Origin: Euonymus europaeus
Taxonomy: Eukaryota; Streptophyta; Magnoliopsida; Celastrales; Celastraceae
NCBI GenBank assembly: GCA_963580455.1
Contig: OY756957.1
Span: 25,078,501 to 25,142,500, forward strand
DNA length: 64,000 bases
Direction of reading: 5' to 3'
Shown: positions 46,766 through 57,958 of the stretch, piece by piece
How positions within the stretch are numbered: position 1 is the stretch's first letter
Layout of the letters: each line of letters opens with the position of its first letter
Made by a program: the position numbers and the translations under genes
The notes under the pieces: generated by a model
The model's database searches: none
Seen by the model: only the letters and a program-made list of their open reading frames with translations
Told to the model about the DNA's origin: nothing

Positions 46766-47767
46766 TAACAGCAATGAAGACGAATTCCAATCGCAAGTGA
46801 GGGTAGATTACGGATTTAATTGGAATATACGAGACGGGAAGGTGAAGATTGTTTGCTTCCAATCTGCCATTAACGGTATACTCTGGGATTCTCGGAGCTC
46901 AGAGTAAAAATGAACAGGCAAGTCCGGGTGTAATTTGTTTTTATCTGGGTCAAACATCGAGAATTAGAGATAAAAATTAAAAATTGAGCCGGTGCTAAAT
47001 ATAAGTTTTTTTAGCCCAATATTAATCTAGTTTTTTATGACATGTTTTATAAGCATATAACATGAAAAATTAAAATTTTAAAAATAAATATTTTATTTGA
47101 AAACTCACAATACATTTTTTTTAAATAAAATTTTAATATAATTTATCTCTTAAAATACATATTATATTTGTAAAAAAAATTACATATCCAGAATCACACA
47201 AGTAAAGATCTATCCAACAAGATCCATTATTGATATGTTTTATTCAGTTATTTTTAAACCCTAGGGGAAACGAATTCGTTAAACCCTAACAGGCTCGTGT
47301 ATTGAATTTTCATGTTATAAACCCCAAGGGAAACGAATTCGCTAAACCTTAACGGGCTCGTGTATCGGATTTCTATGTTATAACCTAAAAGGCTCGGATT
47401 GGCTACTAAAATCCTAAATGTCCAAAGTGTTAAACTATAGGCTCCTAACTACTAAATCTTAACGGGTTCAGGTACCCAACATAATTTCAATAAAAATGAA
47501 AAAAATAAAAAATATATATTATACTATTATAGTGTAATAAAATTTCAGCTCGAATAGACAGTTTACACATCATATATATGATTTACATTGTTTTTAAAAA
47601 CAATGTAATTGAAAAAACGCAATAAAAACTATGGATAATGAGTCTTATTAGAAAGATTTTTATGTGATGAATTCGAATATGTAATTTTTTTCGCAATCTA
47701 ACATGTATTTTGAGAGATAAAATATTTTAAATTTCGTTTATGAAAAAATAAATAAAATATACTTTTA
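46766..47767. other. AT-rich intergenic DNA with a short tandem pair
   Basis: No gene recognised. Two units of about 67 bp lie at 47266-47390: GGGAAACGAATTCGYTAAAC and AACRGGCTCGTGTATYGRAT occur twice, and partial words (AAAAGGCTCGG, AACGGGTTC) continue to about 47475. Confidence 0.6.
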
Positions 47768-47998
47768 ATTGATTTTTGAAAAAGTCAAACATGACCCACT
47801 TACATGGAGTGCCATGCAGACTTTAGTTGAGTTGGGTTACTAAAAGTTGAGTTTTATAACATTTTTGAAAAATTAGAAACATAAAAAAATAAAAATAAAA
47901 AACAAAATTAAGGCAAATTTACGCATTTGATCTTAAAGACAATTTATTCTTTATTTTTTTGGGTGTTTAGTGCTCTTGGAATATTATCGCATTTATTG

Positions 47999-48670
47999 GG
48001 GTTAATACAACTTTTAGTCACTGAAAGATAGCCCGTGTTTCATTTTGGTCACCAAAAGATAAAACGTTTTAACTTGGTAAAATTTTCATTTTGTTTCAGT
48101 CAAGTCACTCGGTCAAGATTTCCCAAATTCAGGCAGCCATAAAGGTGACTTGCAAGTTTGATTTGTTTCGATTGGTCCACGTGAAAAATGGTCGCCATGA
48201 CTACTTTCAATCATCGAAAGATAGCTCATGTGTCATTTTGGTCATCGAAAAATAAAATATTTCAACTTGGTGACTTGACTTTTCATTTTGTTACACAGTC
48301 AATCCAGGATTTCTCAAATCCGAGCAGCCCATGGAAATATTTTGCAATTTTTAAATTCAGAGCAATCTTGAGAAATGAAGGTCCACTTGTGAGAATAATA
48401 TGAATTAGTTGAATTTCTTCTCCTTAGATTGTTATGCGATCGGGACGAAGCGCCAATGGAAGCGAATCGATTCGAAGTAGGAGGCTTAGGGTATGAATGA
48501 CGTTTTAGGGTTTGATCTCCGAAACCTAATTTCTGCTTCTTAGTTTAGTTGCTGGATTGGTTGTGCCATTGAATGATGATTGCACTTAGAGGCCGCACGA
48601 GAGCATTCTGGCAACGACACTCGATGGCCAGTTTCGTAACTCGTCTAAAATCTTGCCCCTATCTCTCTAT

Positions 48671-48711
<41 letters not shown>

Positions 48712-49166
48712 CATATTTTATTTTAAAAATTGCATCACGTGACAATCATTTTTCACGTGGATCAATCAAAATCAAGTTAAACTGCCACGTCACATTTTTG
48801 GGTGGCCAGATTTAGAAATCTTGATCGAGTGGCTTTACTGAAATAAAATGAAAAGTTAAGTTACTAAGTTGAAACGTTTTATCTTTCGGTGGCTGAAATG
48901 AAACATGAGTTATCTTTCAGTAACTGAAAGTAGTATTAACCCATGCAAGATATTTCCACGTAGTGACTATTTTCCACGTGGACCAATTAAAAAAAGTCAA
49001 ACTGCCACGTCACTTTTATTGTTGCCCGGATTTGAGAAATTCTGACCGAGTGGCTTGACTGGAACAAAATGAAAAGTTAAGTTATTAAGTTGAAATATTT
49101 TATCTTTCGATGACAAAAATGAAACACGGACTATATTTTGGTAACTAAAAGTTGTTTTATAACTCA
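47999..49166. mobile_element. Mutator-like element (non-autonomous MULE) with nested inverted repeats
   Basis: CATTTATTG is duplicated on both sides (47990-47998 and 49167-49175), the 9-bp signature of MULEs; the paralogous copy near 50027-50035 has the site only once. The ends (GGGTTAATACAACTTTTAGT and, reversed, GAGTTATAAAACAACTTTTA) continue into arms of about 200 bp. Inside them a second pair of homologous arms runs from about 48197 and back from about 48942, so the structure is a TIR pair within a TIR pair. No transposase is encoded. The core holds gene-like exons and a TA microsatellite (48671-48709). Confidence 0.85.
48434..48660 (+). pseudogene. Gene-like exon pair inside the MULE (possible Pack-MULE capture)
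   Basis: The core of the element contains ATG at 48434 opening MRSGRSANGSESIRSRRLR, a donor AGG|GTATGA at 48490/48491, and after 99 bp an acceptor CTTAG|AGG at 48589/48590 leading into RPHESILATTLDGQFRNSSK in frame. This core is less AT-rich than the arms. I do not recognise the source gene. Captured host exons between MULE arms would make this a Pack-MULE, but the exons are inferred only from the open frame and splice sites. Confidence 0.35.
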
Positions 49167-49802
49167 CATTTATTGCCTCTTTTTTTTTGGATTGTTTAGA
49201 ACTCTTGCAATATCACCTCACAATTTATTCAATTCACACACTGTAGTAACATAATTCACAGCAATTGTTCGGTACAGCGTATCAAGATTTTCACCACTCC
49301 AATTAGTAAGCGTTTTCAGACAAAACACACACTCACAATATTGGGCGACACGTGGCTTCATTTTGAAAGTTCTTATCTATACTTTCCATACATGCCCTTA
49401 TGTCTAACGCACTCCTATGTGTGTCCGCTCAACATCATAACCCTAAGGTCTGAGGGATTTTTTGGAAGAATTGTCTTCATTTATATAATTTTTTGAAATC
49501 TAACTCCTCATCTTATAAAATGTATAGTCTAACTTTTTGGCATTGGAAATGACATTGCAGTCCCTCGCACATCTTTTAATGCATTTTTGTTTTTTTAAAT
49601 GCTGAAAACTCCATTGCTCTCTCTCTTCTTACTCACTCTGCCATGCTTCGTATTCTTCTAGTTATTTAGATTGTTTAACCTTCGTGCAATCTAAACTTCA
49701 TAATATGCTACAACGCCGCCGCCCAGAGCTGAAACAATGTTAAACAAGGCTATGCAAGCTTCGTCTTCGAATTCATGAACATAGAAATGCTCAATGTGTT
49801 TA

Positions 49803-50412
49803 ATTGATTTTTGAAAAAAATCCAACATGACCCACTTATATGGAATGTCGTACAAATTTAGGTTGAGTTGGGCTATTAAAAATTGAATTTTATAACATTT
49901 TTGAAAAATTCAAAAACATAAAAAATAAAAATAAAAAACAAAATTAAGGCAAATTTACGCATTTGATCTTTAAGATAATTTATTCTCTGTTTTTTTGGGT
50001 GTGTTTAGTGCTCTTGGAATATCATCGCATTTATTGCCTCTTTTTTTTTTTTTTTTTGGAATGTTTAGAACTCTTGCAATATCATCTCACAGTTTATTCA
50101 ATTCACACACACTCTAGTAAACATAATTTACAACAACTGTTCGATACAGCATATCAAGATTTTTATCACTCCAATTGGCCTCTGTTTGTTTCAGAATATA
50201 AACTCCATATTCTCAGACACTCTCAGCTTTTACGTTTTACGAGAGTTTAAACTCTATCAATATACTATGATCCAAACGGACCGTTGATACTATAGCCAGC
50301 ATTTTCAGACAAAACACGCGCTCACAACATTGCGCGACACGTGGCTTCATTTTGAAAGTTCTTATCTATTCTTTCCATACATGCCCCTCCGTCTAATGCA
50401 CTCCTATGTGTG
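49803..50412 (+). repeat. Duplicated segment, copy 2 (MULE-free)
   Basis: Paralogue of copy 1 lacking the MULE. It instead carries an insertion of about 106-120 bp at 50178-50297 that copy 1 lacks. The two copies lie in direct orientation about 2 kb apart, so each reports the empty state of the other's insertion. Confidence 0.9.
50178..50297. mobile_element. Short MITE-like insertion (hAT-like ends)
   Basis: Present only in copy 2 of the duplicated segment. It starts GGCCTCTGTTTGTTTC and contains ATCCAAACGGACC near 50271-50283, an imperfect inverted pair. Inner words TATAAACTC and GAGTTTAAACTC are mirrored. The exact right edge and target duplication are not certain. Confidence 0.5.
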
Positions 50413-51347
50413 TAATGTCTGAGAGCACGGATGTACGAGCATATCCGTGAGCCGCCGACGACCAAACACACAGGTAAACGTTGAATTCGATGCTTTGGTT
50501 TTCAATTGTTGGTTTCTTAACATCTGATAGACTATTTTCTTGCCCTCGATCTGACTGTCACAGCAATGCGCCAATAGTTTTTTTGGTTCCACCACCATCT
50601 TTTAGTTTCAATCTCTTTGCTCCAGCTTCGATCGCTCTTCTCCATCTTCGATCTCTCTGTTCCAGGCTTCGATCCAGGCAGCACCATCTTCGGTAAACAT
50701 TGAGTCCTGACTCTTCTTTTTGCCTTCAATTTCTGCTGCCAAAAAAGATATTGGTGAATGTCCTTTGTTTAATTTTACTTTGTTGTTAAATGAAGTCAGA
50801 TTTTGTTGTGCCCTGTTAAATGTTGTTGTGAATCTCGCACTTATGGGTATTACTTGCTTTTCATTCCCTACTGATTTCAACTAATTCTTTAAAATATATG
50901 GGTACATCCTCTATTCACCCTAAAGTATTATAATTTGTAATGATATATGGGTGCATTTGATGGTCTTTTTTCTTGCGTTGTCCTTCTGCTGGTGTGCTCC
51001 TTTGTGCATCTAACCTTAATTTTTTCCATCAGTTTTTATTTCTAAGGTTTTAGGAAAGTTAAGAATAATGATTCAGAATTGTTTGTTTCCTGAATTTCTT
51101 ATCTTCATTTTTGAAGAAGGTGCTTATGTAAGATTACATTCTATAGTTAATGTTACTTGATTTCTTTTTTATTTCAGCATTGTGGGAATTGGAAAAATTG
51201 CAGTTCTAATAATTTTTTCATTCTTTATGATTTCCTTTCTTTGGCATTTATTTGTCACTTTTATTCTTCAATCTCATTAGGCTTTCTAGTTTATGTAGAA
51301 GGGTTGTCAATCCTTCTAATTTGTCCAGTCCATATAGGGTTAGAAAA
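50413..51347 (+). other. Upstream region of the Myb/SANT-like pseudogene
   Basis: CT-rich sequence with several exon-like starts but no supported coding region. It may be the old 5' UTR and first intron of the pseudogene that follows. Confidence 0.35.
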
Positions 51348-51951
51348 ATGCCGAGACAATTAGACAACAACACAACGCCAGAATTGACTAAGTGGACGCA
51401 AAACTTGACTCATTTGTTTGTGAATATTTGTGTCGACTACTTTGAGTCAATCCCTAGGAAAATTGGGTCTCCCAATCCGAAGATTGATTGACATGTTATT
51501 GAAGTCAGATTCCAGCAATAGGCGGGATTACCATACACTACAACAACACTGAAAAATAAGTGGGATCAATTGAGGAAAGAATGGGGCCTGTGGGAGAGGA
51601 TGGCTCAATATGAAACCGGACCAGGGTGGGATTCTGTGAATCGAAGGGTGGTAATGTCCAAAGAGTGGTGGGATTTAAAGATACAGGTAATTCTATTATA
51701 TAAACAAAATTACTTTTTAATTTATTATTACGAAGCTGCATGCTGCCATTGTTAATGATGTTTACATACTTTTATTGATAATCGTTTTGTGTTCTCGTGT
51801 TTTGTTTTGCAGGAGAACAATGAGTACAAGAGGATCAAGAAAAATGGATGTTGTTATCGTGATTTGCTGCGGCCCATTTTCAAAGGAGGTTAAGTCACTG
51901 GGGAACGTTGTGTTGCACCCCCAACTATGCAAAACACAGGACAGCCCCCGA
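51348..51951 (+). pseudogene. Myb/SANT-like DNA-binding-domain gene (PIF/Harbinger-associated type), dead
   Basis: From ATG 51348 the frame reads MPRQLDNN and then LTKWTQNLTHLFVNICVDY, interrupted by TGA and TAG, then AGLPYTTTTLKNKWDQLRKE, WGLWERMAQYETGPGWDSVN and KEWWDLKIQ to a donor at 51686. A second exon (51813 to about 51891) gives ENNEYKRIKKNGCCYRDLLR and, after TAA, VTGERCVAPP. This is the plant Myb/SANT-like domain family (Myb_DNA-bind_3) that includes the second ORF of PIF/Harbinger transposons and domesticated relatives. At least three stops make it non-functional. The first two stops fit TGG to TGA and CAG to TAG changes. Confidence 0.75.
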
Positions 51952-51959
51952 GATTGTTT

Positions 51960-53035
51960 TTTGTTTTTTTTAATACATACACATATTTATTAGACCAACT
52001 AATAACAAACGATATATAAATAGGCCAAAAAAAATTTAGAGGGAGTTGCCCTAGACCTTGTAGTATTATCTTATTCCAAATCCTACCTACATTCTTGATT
52101 GGAGATTCAAATGATCATATATGTGTATTTATTATTAATGATTATTTACATTTCACACGAATTAGAGATAAAATCAGGATCATAAAATGCAAGTATGTAA
52201 CATTGCCAAAAACAAATAAATGAGACGGGCTTAAAAAGTAGCATAGACTCTATTTTTTCATAATTGTATGTATGTCTAGCTTGAGAAATATGTATGTGAT
52301 AGCCATAAATGAAACTTTCATCCTTTTTTTTAATAAGGAGAAGGGGTAGGCTCAAACTTGAGATTCGAGATTACATATAATTTGACTCGCCAACTAAACT
52401 ACTTGAGATTCGTAATCTTAATCCTAATTAATATTTTGAACAAATTAAGATGATATAAGAAAATACATGAGCGCAATTTAGAAGTAAGAGAGAAGATGGA
52501 GCGATTTTTTTTTTTGGAAAGTAAAAAATTCTTTAATAATCTATTTTCAAAATCATGAGAAATAATTACCAAAATAAATTTTCAAAATTTGGGCAATGAT
52601 ATAATAAGATTCATCGTTCTCGTCTTCGAGTCATAACTATTGTTCAAGTGTCCATAGCGTTGCACTCTTAAGAGTTATGACATGCCCTTAATGATCCAAT
52701 AATTTTTTACTAACACTAATTATGGATAGATGTACATGCTCCAGGCATAAATAAATAAAAAAGGCACCCCGCCCATTTTAATACTAAACAAAAAAATTCA
52801 CTCAGTCCTCTCGAATGTTTTGGTTCACTGTGGATACATCAAATTACACCCTCAAAATTTTTTTTCATTAGATTTTCACACTTAATTTGATGCTTGGGCC
52901 CAGCGAGTCGTTGTACAAGCAAGGGTAGCGACATAAGTTGTATTATAAACCCTCATTCAAGAAAATATGGGATACTTGACGCACTAGATCGTTAGTTGGT
53001 CACTCTACAAAGTACAAACCAATAGGAGTAGTTAG
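51960..53035. other. AT-rich intergenic DNA, no gene recognised
   Basis: Open frames here show no known domain. Degenerate tRNA-like words (CTCAAACTTGAGATTCGAGA near 52350) hint at a SINE fragment. T-runs at 51958-51969 and 52507-52517 may be old retrotransposon tails. Confidence 0.4.
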
Positions 53036-56000
53036 ACACTTTGATGTCGGAGTCAAAAAACTTGAGGAAGATATTGATAGATTGGAGATTATTGCAGAGT
53101 CTTGATCGCTTTCTAACTTGGAACTGGATAATCTAAGAATGATGAAGAGGGATTTATGGTTGCAGAGCAAAAGGAAGGAATCATTACGGAGGCAAAAATC
53201 TAGAATTCAGAGGGTTGCCAAGGGTGATAAAAATACTCGATTCTTCCACACATCTGCCTGCATTCGTGTTAAACAAAATCAATTCACATGCCTCAAAAAA
53301 TGGAAGATCCTTGATTACTAAGCCTTTTGAAATTAAATGTTTGGCTGCAAATTATTTTTCAAAGTTCTTTAAGGAAGAGCACCATGATTCGATTTCATGG
53401 GATGCGCTTATATTCAAAAATATTTCGGCTGAAGCAGCGTGCGGTCTAGAGAGCTCTGTCTCCTATCAAGAAATAAAAGATGTTGTATGGCGCTGTGAGG
53501 AATCAAAAGCACCAGGTCCAGATGGTTTTAATTTTTTCTTTCTAAAAAAGGCTTGGGATATTATTCAAGAGGATGTGTTACGCATGGTGCAGCTCTTCTT
53601 TCAATCTGGATCCTTGCCAACAGGATTAAATCGCAGTTTTATAGTATTGATTCCTAAATTCAGTTGTGCATGTAGTCTACCGGATTTTAGGTCAATTAGT
53701 TTGGTCAGCAGCTTCTATAAGATTATCTCAAAAATCCTGGCAGGTAGAATAAATATGGTTCACTCCTCAATCATCAGTGAAACACAATCAGTTTTTGTCA
53801 AAGGACGTCAAATACTTGATAGTATCCTAATTGCTAATGAAATGGTCCATGAGGCACAGAGAAAAAAAGAGAAATGCATCCTATTCAAATTGGACTTTGA
53901 GAAGAAGGCTTTTGACTCCATAAATTGGAAATACCTGGATGTGATTATGGAGAAAATGGCTTTTGGCCGAAGGTGGAGGGATTGGATACATCAATGTTTA
54001 TCAACTGCCAGCATAGCTGTAGTTGTAAATGGATCTCCATCATCATATGTTGCTATGGAAAAAGGCATACGGTAAGGTGACCCTTTATCACATTTTCTTT
54101 TCAACATTGCAGTGGAGGGTCTACACCAATTATTCATGAAGGCTGAAGAAGTTGGTCTCTTATCTGGTATTTCAATAAAAAAATTCCAGCCTCTCGATAT
54201 CCATATCCAGTACGTGGATGACACATTATTGTTTTGTCAAGCTAAAGATGCGGTCAAACGGGTTATGCGATGCTTTGAGATTATCTCGAATCTAAAAATC
54301 AACTTCTCTAAAAGCTCCATAGTTGGAATAGGTTGTATAAGTGAATGGGTGAATGATATGGCAGGCAAGTTCAACTTCAACGTGGAATCATTACTTGGTA
54401 AGTATCTAAGTATGCCTCTAGGTGCCAATTTTAAAAAGGCAAGAACTTGGCGACCAGTCATTGAAAAGTTTCAGAGCAGGCTCTCCAAATGGTGCGCGAA
54501 AAATCTCTCAATAGGAGGTAAGGTCACTTTAATCAAATCTGCCCTGTCCAACCTTCCTATTTACTATATGTCCCTTTTTAGAATCCCTTCCTCAGTTGCA
54601 AATTAAAACGCATCCAACATGATTTTCTTTGGGGTGATTCGAAAGTGAAAAAGAAGATTCATTGTATTAACTGGCAGTAAGTGATTCAAAAAAGAAAGGG
54701 GACTTGGCATTGATAGTATTTTAGACAGGAACACAACACCATTACTCAAGTGGCCATGGCAATATATAACTGAAGAGAAAGCGCTTTGGCGAAACATCAT
54801 AAAAAAAAAAGAGGCGCGGAGGTGGTATTATTCAATCTATGCATGTGCCATCATTGCATCGGCCTCTTTGGTGTGGAAAACTATACAAAGTTTAGTGGCG
54901 GATTCGCAATCAAGACCTGGTGGTTTGTTTCTATGTGGTGTTGATTTTTCAGTAGGCAATGGAGATAAAATAAAATTCTAGCTGGATAATTGGGTGGATG
55001 TTCCATTGAAAGATGCTTTTCCAAGACTTTATAACCTATCTTTACAGCAAGGGCAAACTATTGGTTTGACAGGTTTTTGGCAACACTACACCTGGAACTG
55101 GAATTTGCAATGGAGAAGAAGGCTTTTTAGATGGGGAGAATTACTCCTCTTGAATATGTTGCAACTCATAGCAAATGTTATACTGTCACCAAGTAGAACA
55201 GACAAGCTGATATGGAAGCACTCGCCGAATGGATTATTCACAGTGGCCTCAGTGTTCCAAATGCTGTCAAGTTCAAGATCTCAACTGCAGCCTGCCAATC
55301 ACACCTTCCAGCGATGCTATAATCAATTATGGGAAGGCTTAGCCCCGCCAAAGGTGGAAATCTTCGTGTGGATTCTTTTCAACAAAAAACTTTCCACACG
55401 TGATCTACTCACACGCAAATGTATCATTCCTCTCTCTCAAAACATATGCCCCTTCTGGGATGTCTATCCTGAGATAGTTGATCAGATTTTTTGTCATTGT
55501 GGTGTCCCGTCACTACTATGGTACAATCTCATGAATTGGTGGGGTCAAAATTAGTGCCCCGCGTCTGACATTTGTGGTTTATTTGAGCAATGAAGTAGTT
55601 GGGGTACAAATGGTTTTTGGCAAAAGAAGTGGTCGAAAATGCTATTTTTCATATCTACATGGTCGATATGGAAAGCTCGCAACGATGTGGTTTTCAATGG
55701 GGCATCCATGGACTGGGACGAAGTACATGGATTGATCTTTGTAAGACTGCAAGTGTGGATCTGCTCCTCTTATCCGGGCTTTCCTTACTCGAGTTCTCAA
55801 ATGTCTAGCTCATCTTGCTGTATCAAAATGTGGTCTAATTTTCATCTACAAAAAATACAAAGGCACCTGGAATGGTCCCCCCTCTCCAGGAACACTGAAA
55901 TGGAACATCGACGACTTTTCGATAGGAAAACCTGGCAACGCTGGTATTGGAGGTGTCTTACGCAATGAGCATGGTCATTCTTTATGCCTTTTCTCATGCT

Positions 56001-56545
56001 CAGCTAGGATCTGTGACTCTAATAAAGCTGAATTCAAAGCAGTGTGCAAAGCTTTGGAGCTATCTTTATTATCAGTGACAAGGGAAAGTGCATCTATAGT
56101 CATTGAAACTGACTCCAGTTTTGTCCTAAAATGGTTCTCCAACCTAGATCATGTTCCATGGAGGTCTCATCAGATTTCAAATGCTGTTAATCTTGCTGCT
56201 TTGAAACTTCAGTCGGTCACTATGGGAAAAATCCCTCGAGAAATAAACGAGGTTACGAATTGGCTAGCAAAAGGGGGTGTGCATAGATTGGATGATATGG
56301 TACTGTGGCTATAGGAGACAATCTTGTGCCATGATCATGGCTGTCTTTTGTTTGGTGATTTATGTTGCTATTTTTTTTAGTTTTGTTTTGCATTTCTAGT
56401 ATGTTTATTGTTCTTTTGTTGTCTCCCCTTGAAAGCTTTTTATTGTAAATTGGTGTTCCTCCGGCATTGGTGAGAGTTTATATATGAAATCATCAGGTTA
56501 AGCCTTCTATTAAAAAAAAGAGAAAAAAAGAAAAAGAAAAGAAGT
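53036..56545 (+). mobile_element. L1-type LINE, 5'-truncated and inactivated
   Basis: Reading along the plus strand: KRKESLRRQKSRIQRVAKGD and KNTRFFH (53170-53255), the reverse transcriptase from about 53290 with ESKAPGPDGFNFFFLKKAW, LIPKFSCACSLPDFRSISLV, VKGRQILDSILIANE, KLDFEKKAFDSINW, KGIR-stop-GDPLS and the catalytic IQYVDDTLLF (54205-54234), then LSMPLGANFKKARTW, the zinc-knuckle region WEGLAPPKVEIFVW (near 55333), and RNase H ending ETDSSFVLKWF and IPREINEVTNWLAKGG (to 56314). The 3' UTR ends in an A-rich tail at 56511-56545. The endonuclease domain is missing and there are several stops and shifts, including TAA for CAA just before GDP. Confidence 0.9.
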
Positions 56546-57958
56546 AGCCCCGTAAAGTTGACAAATCACAGTTCTAGTATGGATCTACTCTCAATGGCTA
56601 ATAATAGAGGTCAGGGACAGCAATCGATCAAAGGTTGAAGGATAATACTATGAATTCTGATGCTCAAATTAGAAGTGATAAAATCATTGTAGAGAACCTG
56701 GAAGATGAGTCCAGTCAAAAGATGAAAAGAGTATAATATTGTTGAGGTGAAATTTCACTTTAGACAAATGTGTGGACCAAGACTTCAATCTTCAATCTCA
56801 AGATCAAAGAAATTGTGTTGGACCGTGAGCGAGTAACAAAGCCTCATCAAGTCTAGATCCAATCGAGCCATGCTGAGTTCTTACATGCCATAGCTCTGGA
56901 GATTTTTTCATGAAAAATCAAAATTAATTATGCACCTCTCAAGACTCGAACCCTTGACTTCATTAAAGGTGGGAGACTACTTGCCAACTACTTTTTACAG
57001 GTTTTCTATCGGGGCTAATCAAGCCCTGACTTCTTCAAACCTTTATCACAAATCCACTGCACTCTTCAACCATGGAATAGTTCATGGCCAGATGACTTGA
57101 GTCCAATTCAGTACAACTGCTTGATCATTCAACTGAGCTTTCATCAGTCCCATAATTTGATAGAAATTCTACTACAAAAAGCGAGAACACTCTCAACTGG
57201 AAATCATCATACCCCGTAAAACTTGCACGACGAATCATGACCATCCCAATGTAATTCTCCCCCACACCTCGTTTCTATACTAAGCACGTGACTCTTTATT
57301 TATTAATTTTTTGACTGATTATTGACAATGATTTTCTTAGAGATCAGCACTAACCTGCAAGTTATAAGAGCATCCCATCCGCTCTTTACAACAACGATCG
57401 TGGACTCACAACACTGAGAAAAACTAAAATTGTTCAACAAATTACTGATGGCGTTGATTTAATCAGCACTAACCTGCAAGTTATAAGAGCTTCCCATCCC
57501 TTCTTTACAGCAACGACCGGGGACTCACAACATTGAGGAAAAATTAAAATTGTTCAACAAATTACTGACGACGTTAATTTAATTGGCCTTTGATTGATGA
57601 CCATATGATCATCATTTTAACTCTTTTTCCACCGAAATATCATACAATCAGATGCATAGTTTATCACTTACGCACCAGATAATTACAAGATTTTTAATCC
57701 ATTCGATGACCTTATATAATGCATTTCTTTGGCATCCTAAATATACGCAACCTCAAGTTCAAGCCTAAGCATACATCAATTATTTCGAATGCAGTGTGAT
57801 GCCAATTGTCAACACAAGACACCCTTCTCCATTCGTATAAGATACAGAGAGAACTGGCCAAGAGAGAGCTGACGAGTTTATTCCCAGTTCGACTCTATCT
57901 GAAACAAATAGCTACTCCTTTCAAAAATGAGGAGTGGAAGTGGAAGAACATCTTCTGA
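56546..57958. other. Intergenic DNA with a 119-bp tandem duplication
   Basis: No gene recognised. 57343-57461 and 57462-57580 are two units beginning ATCAGCACTAACCTGCAAGT and containing GGACTCACAACA and TTGTTCAACAAATTACTGA. A box B-like GACTCGAACCCTTGACTT near 56942-56961 suggests a SINE fragment. Confidence 0.55.

Larger units (their letters stand above)
47768..49425 (+). repeat. Duplicated segment, copy 1 (interrupted by a MULE)
   Basis: 47768-47998 plus 49176-49425 match 49803-50412 in order: GATTTTTGAAAAA..., AACATGACCCACTTAYATGG, AAGGCAAATTTACGCATTTG, GTGCTCTTGGAATATYATCG, then TTTAGAACTCTTGCAATATC, CATATCAAGATTTT and GCGACACGTGGCTTCATTTT. A 1168-bp transposon plus a 9-bp duplication interrupts this copy. 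Confidence 0.9.
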
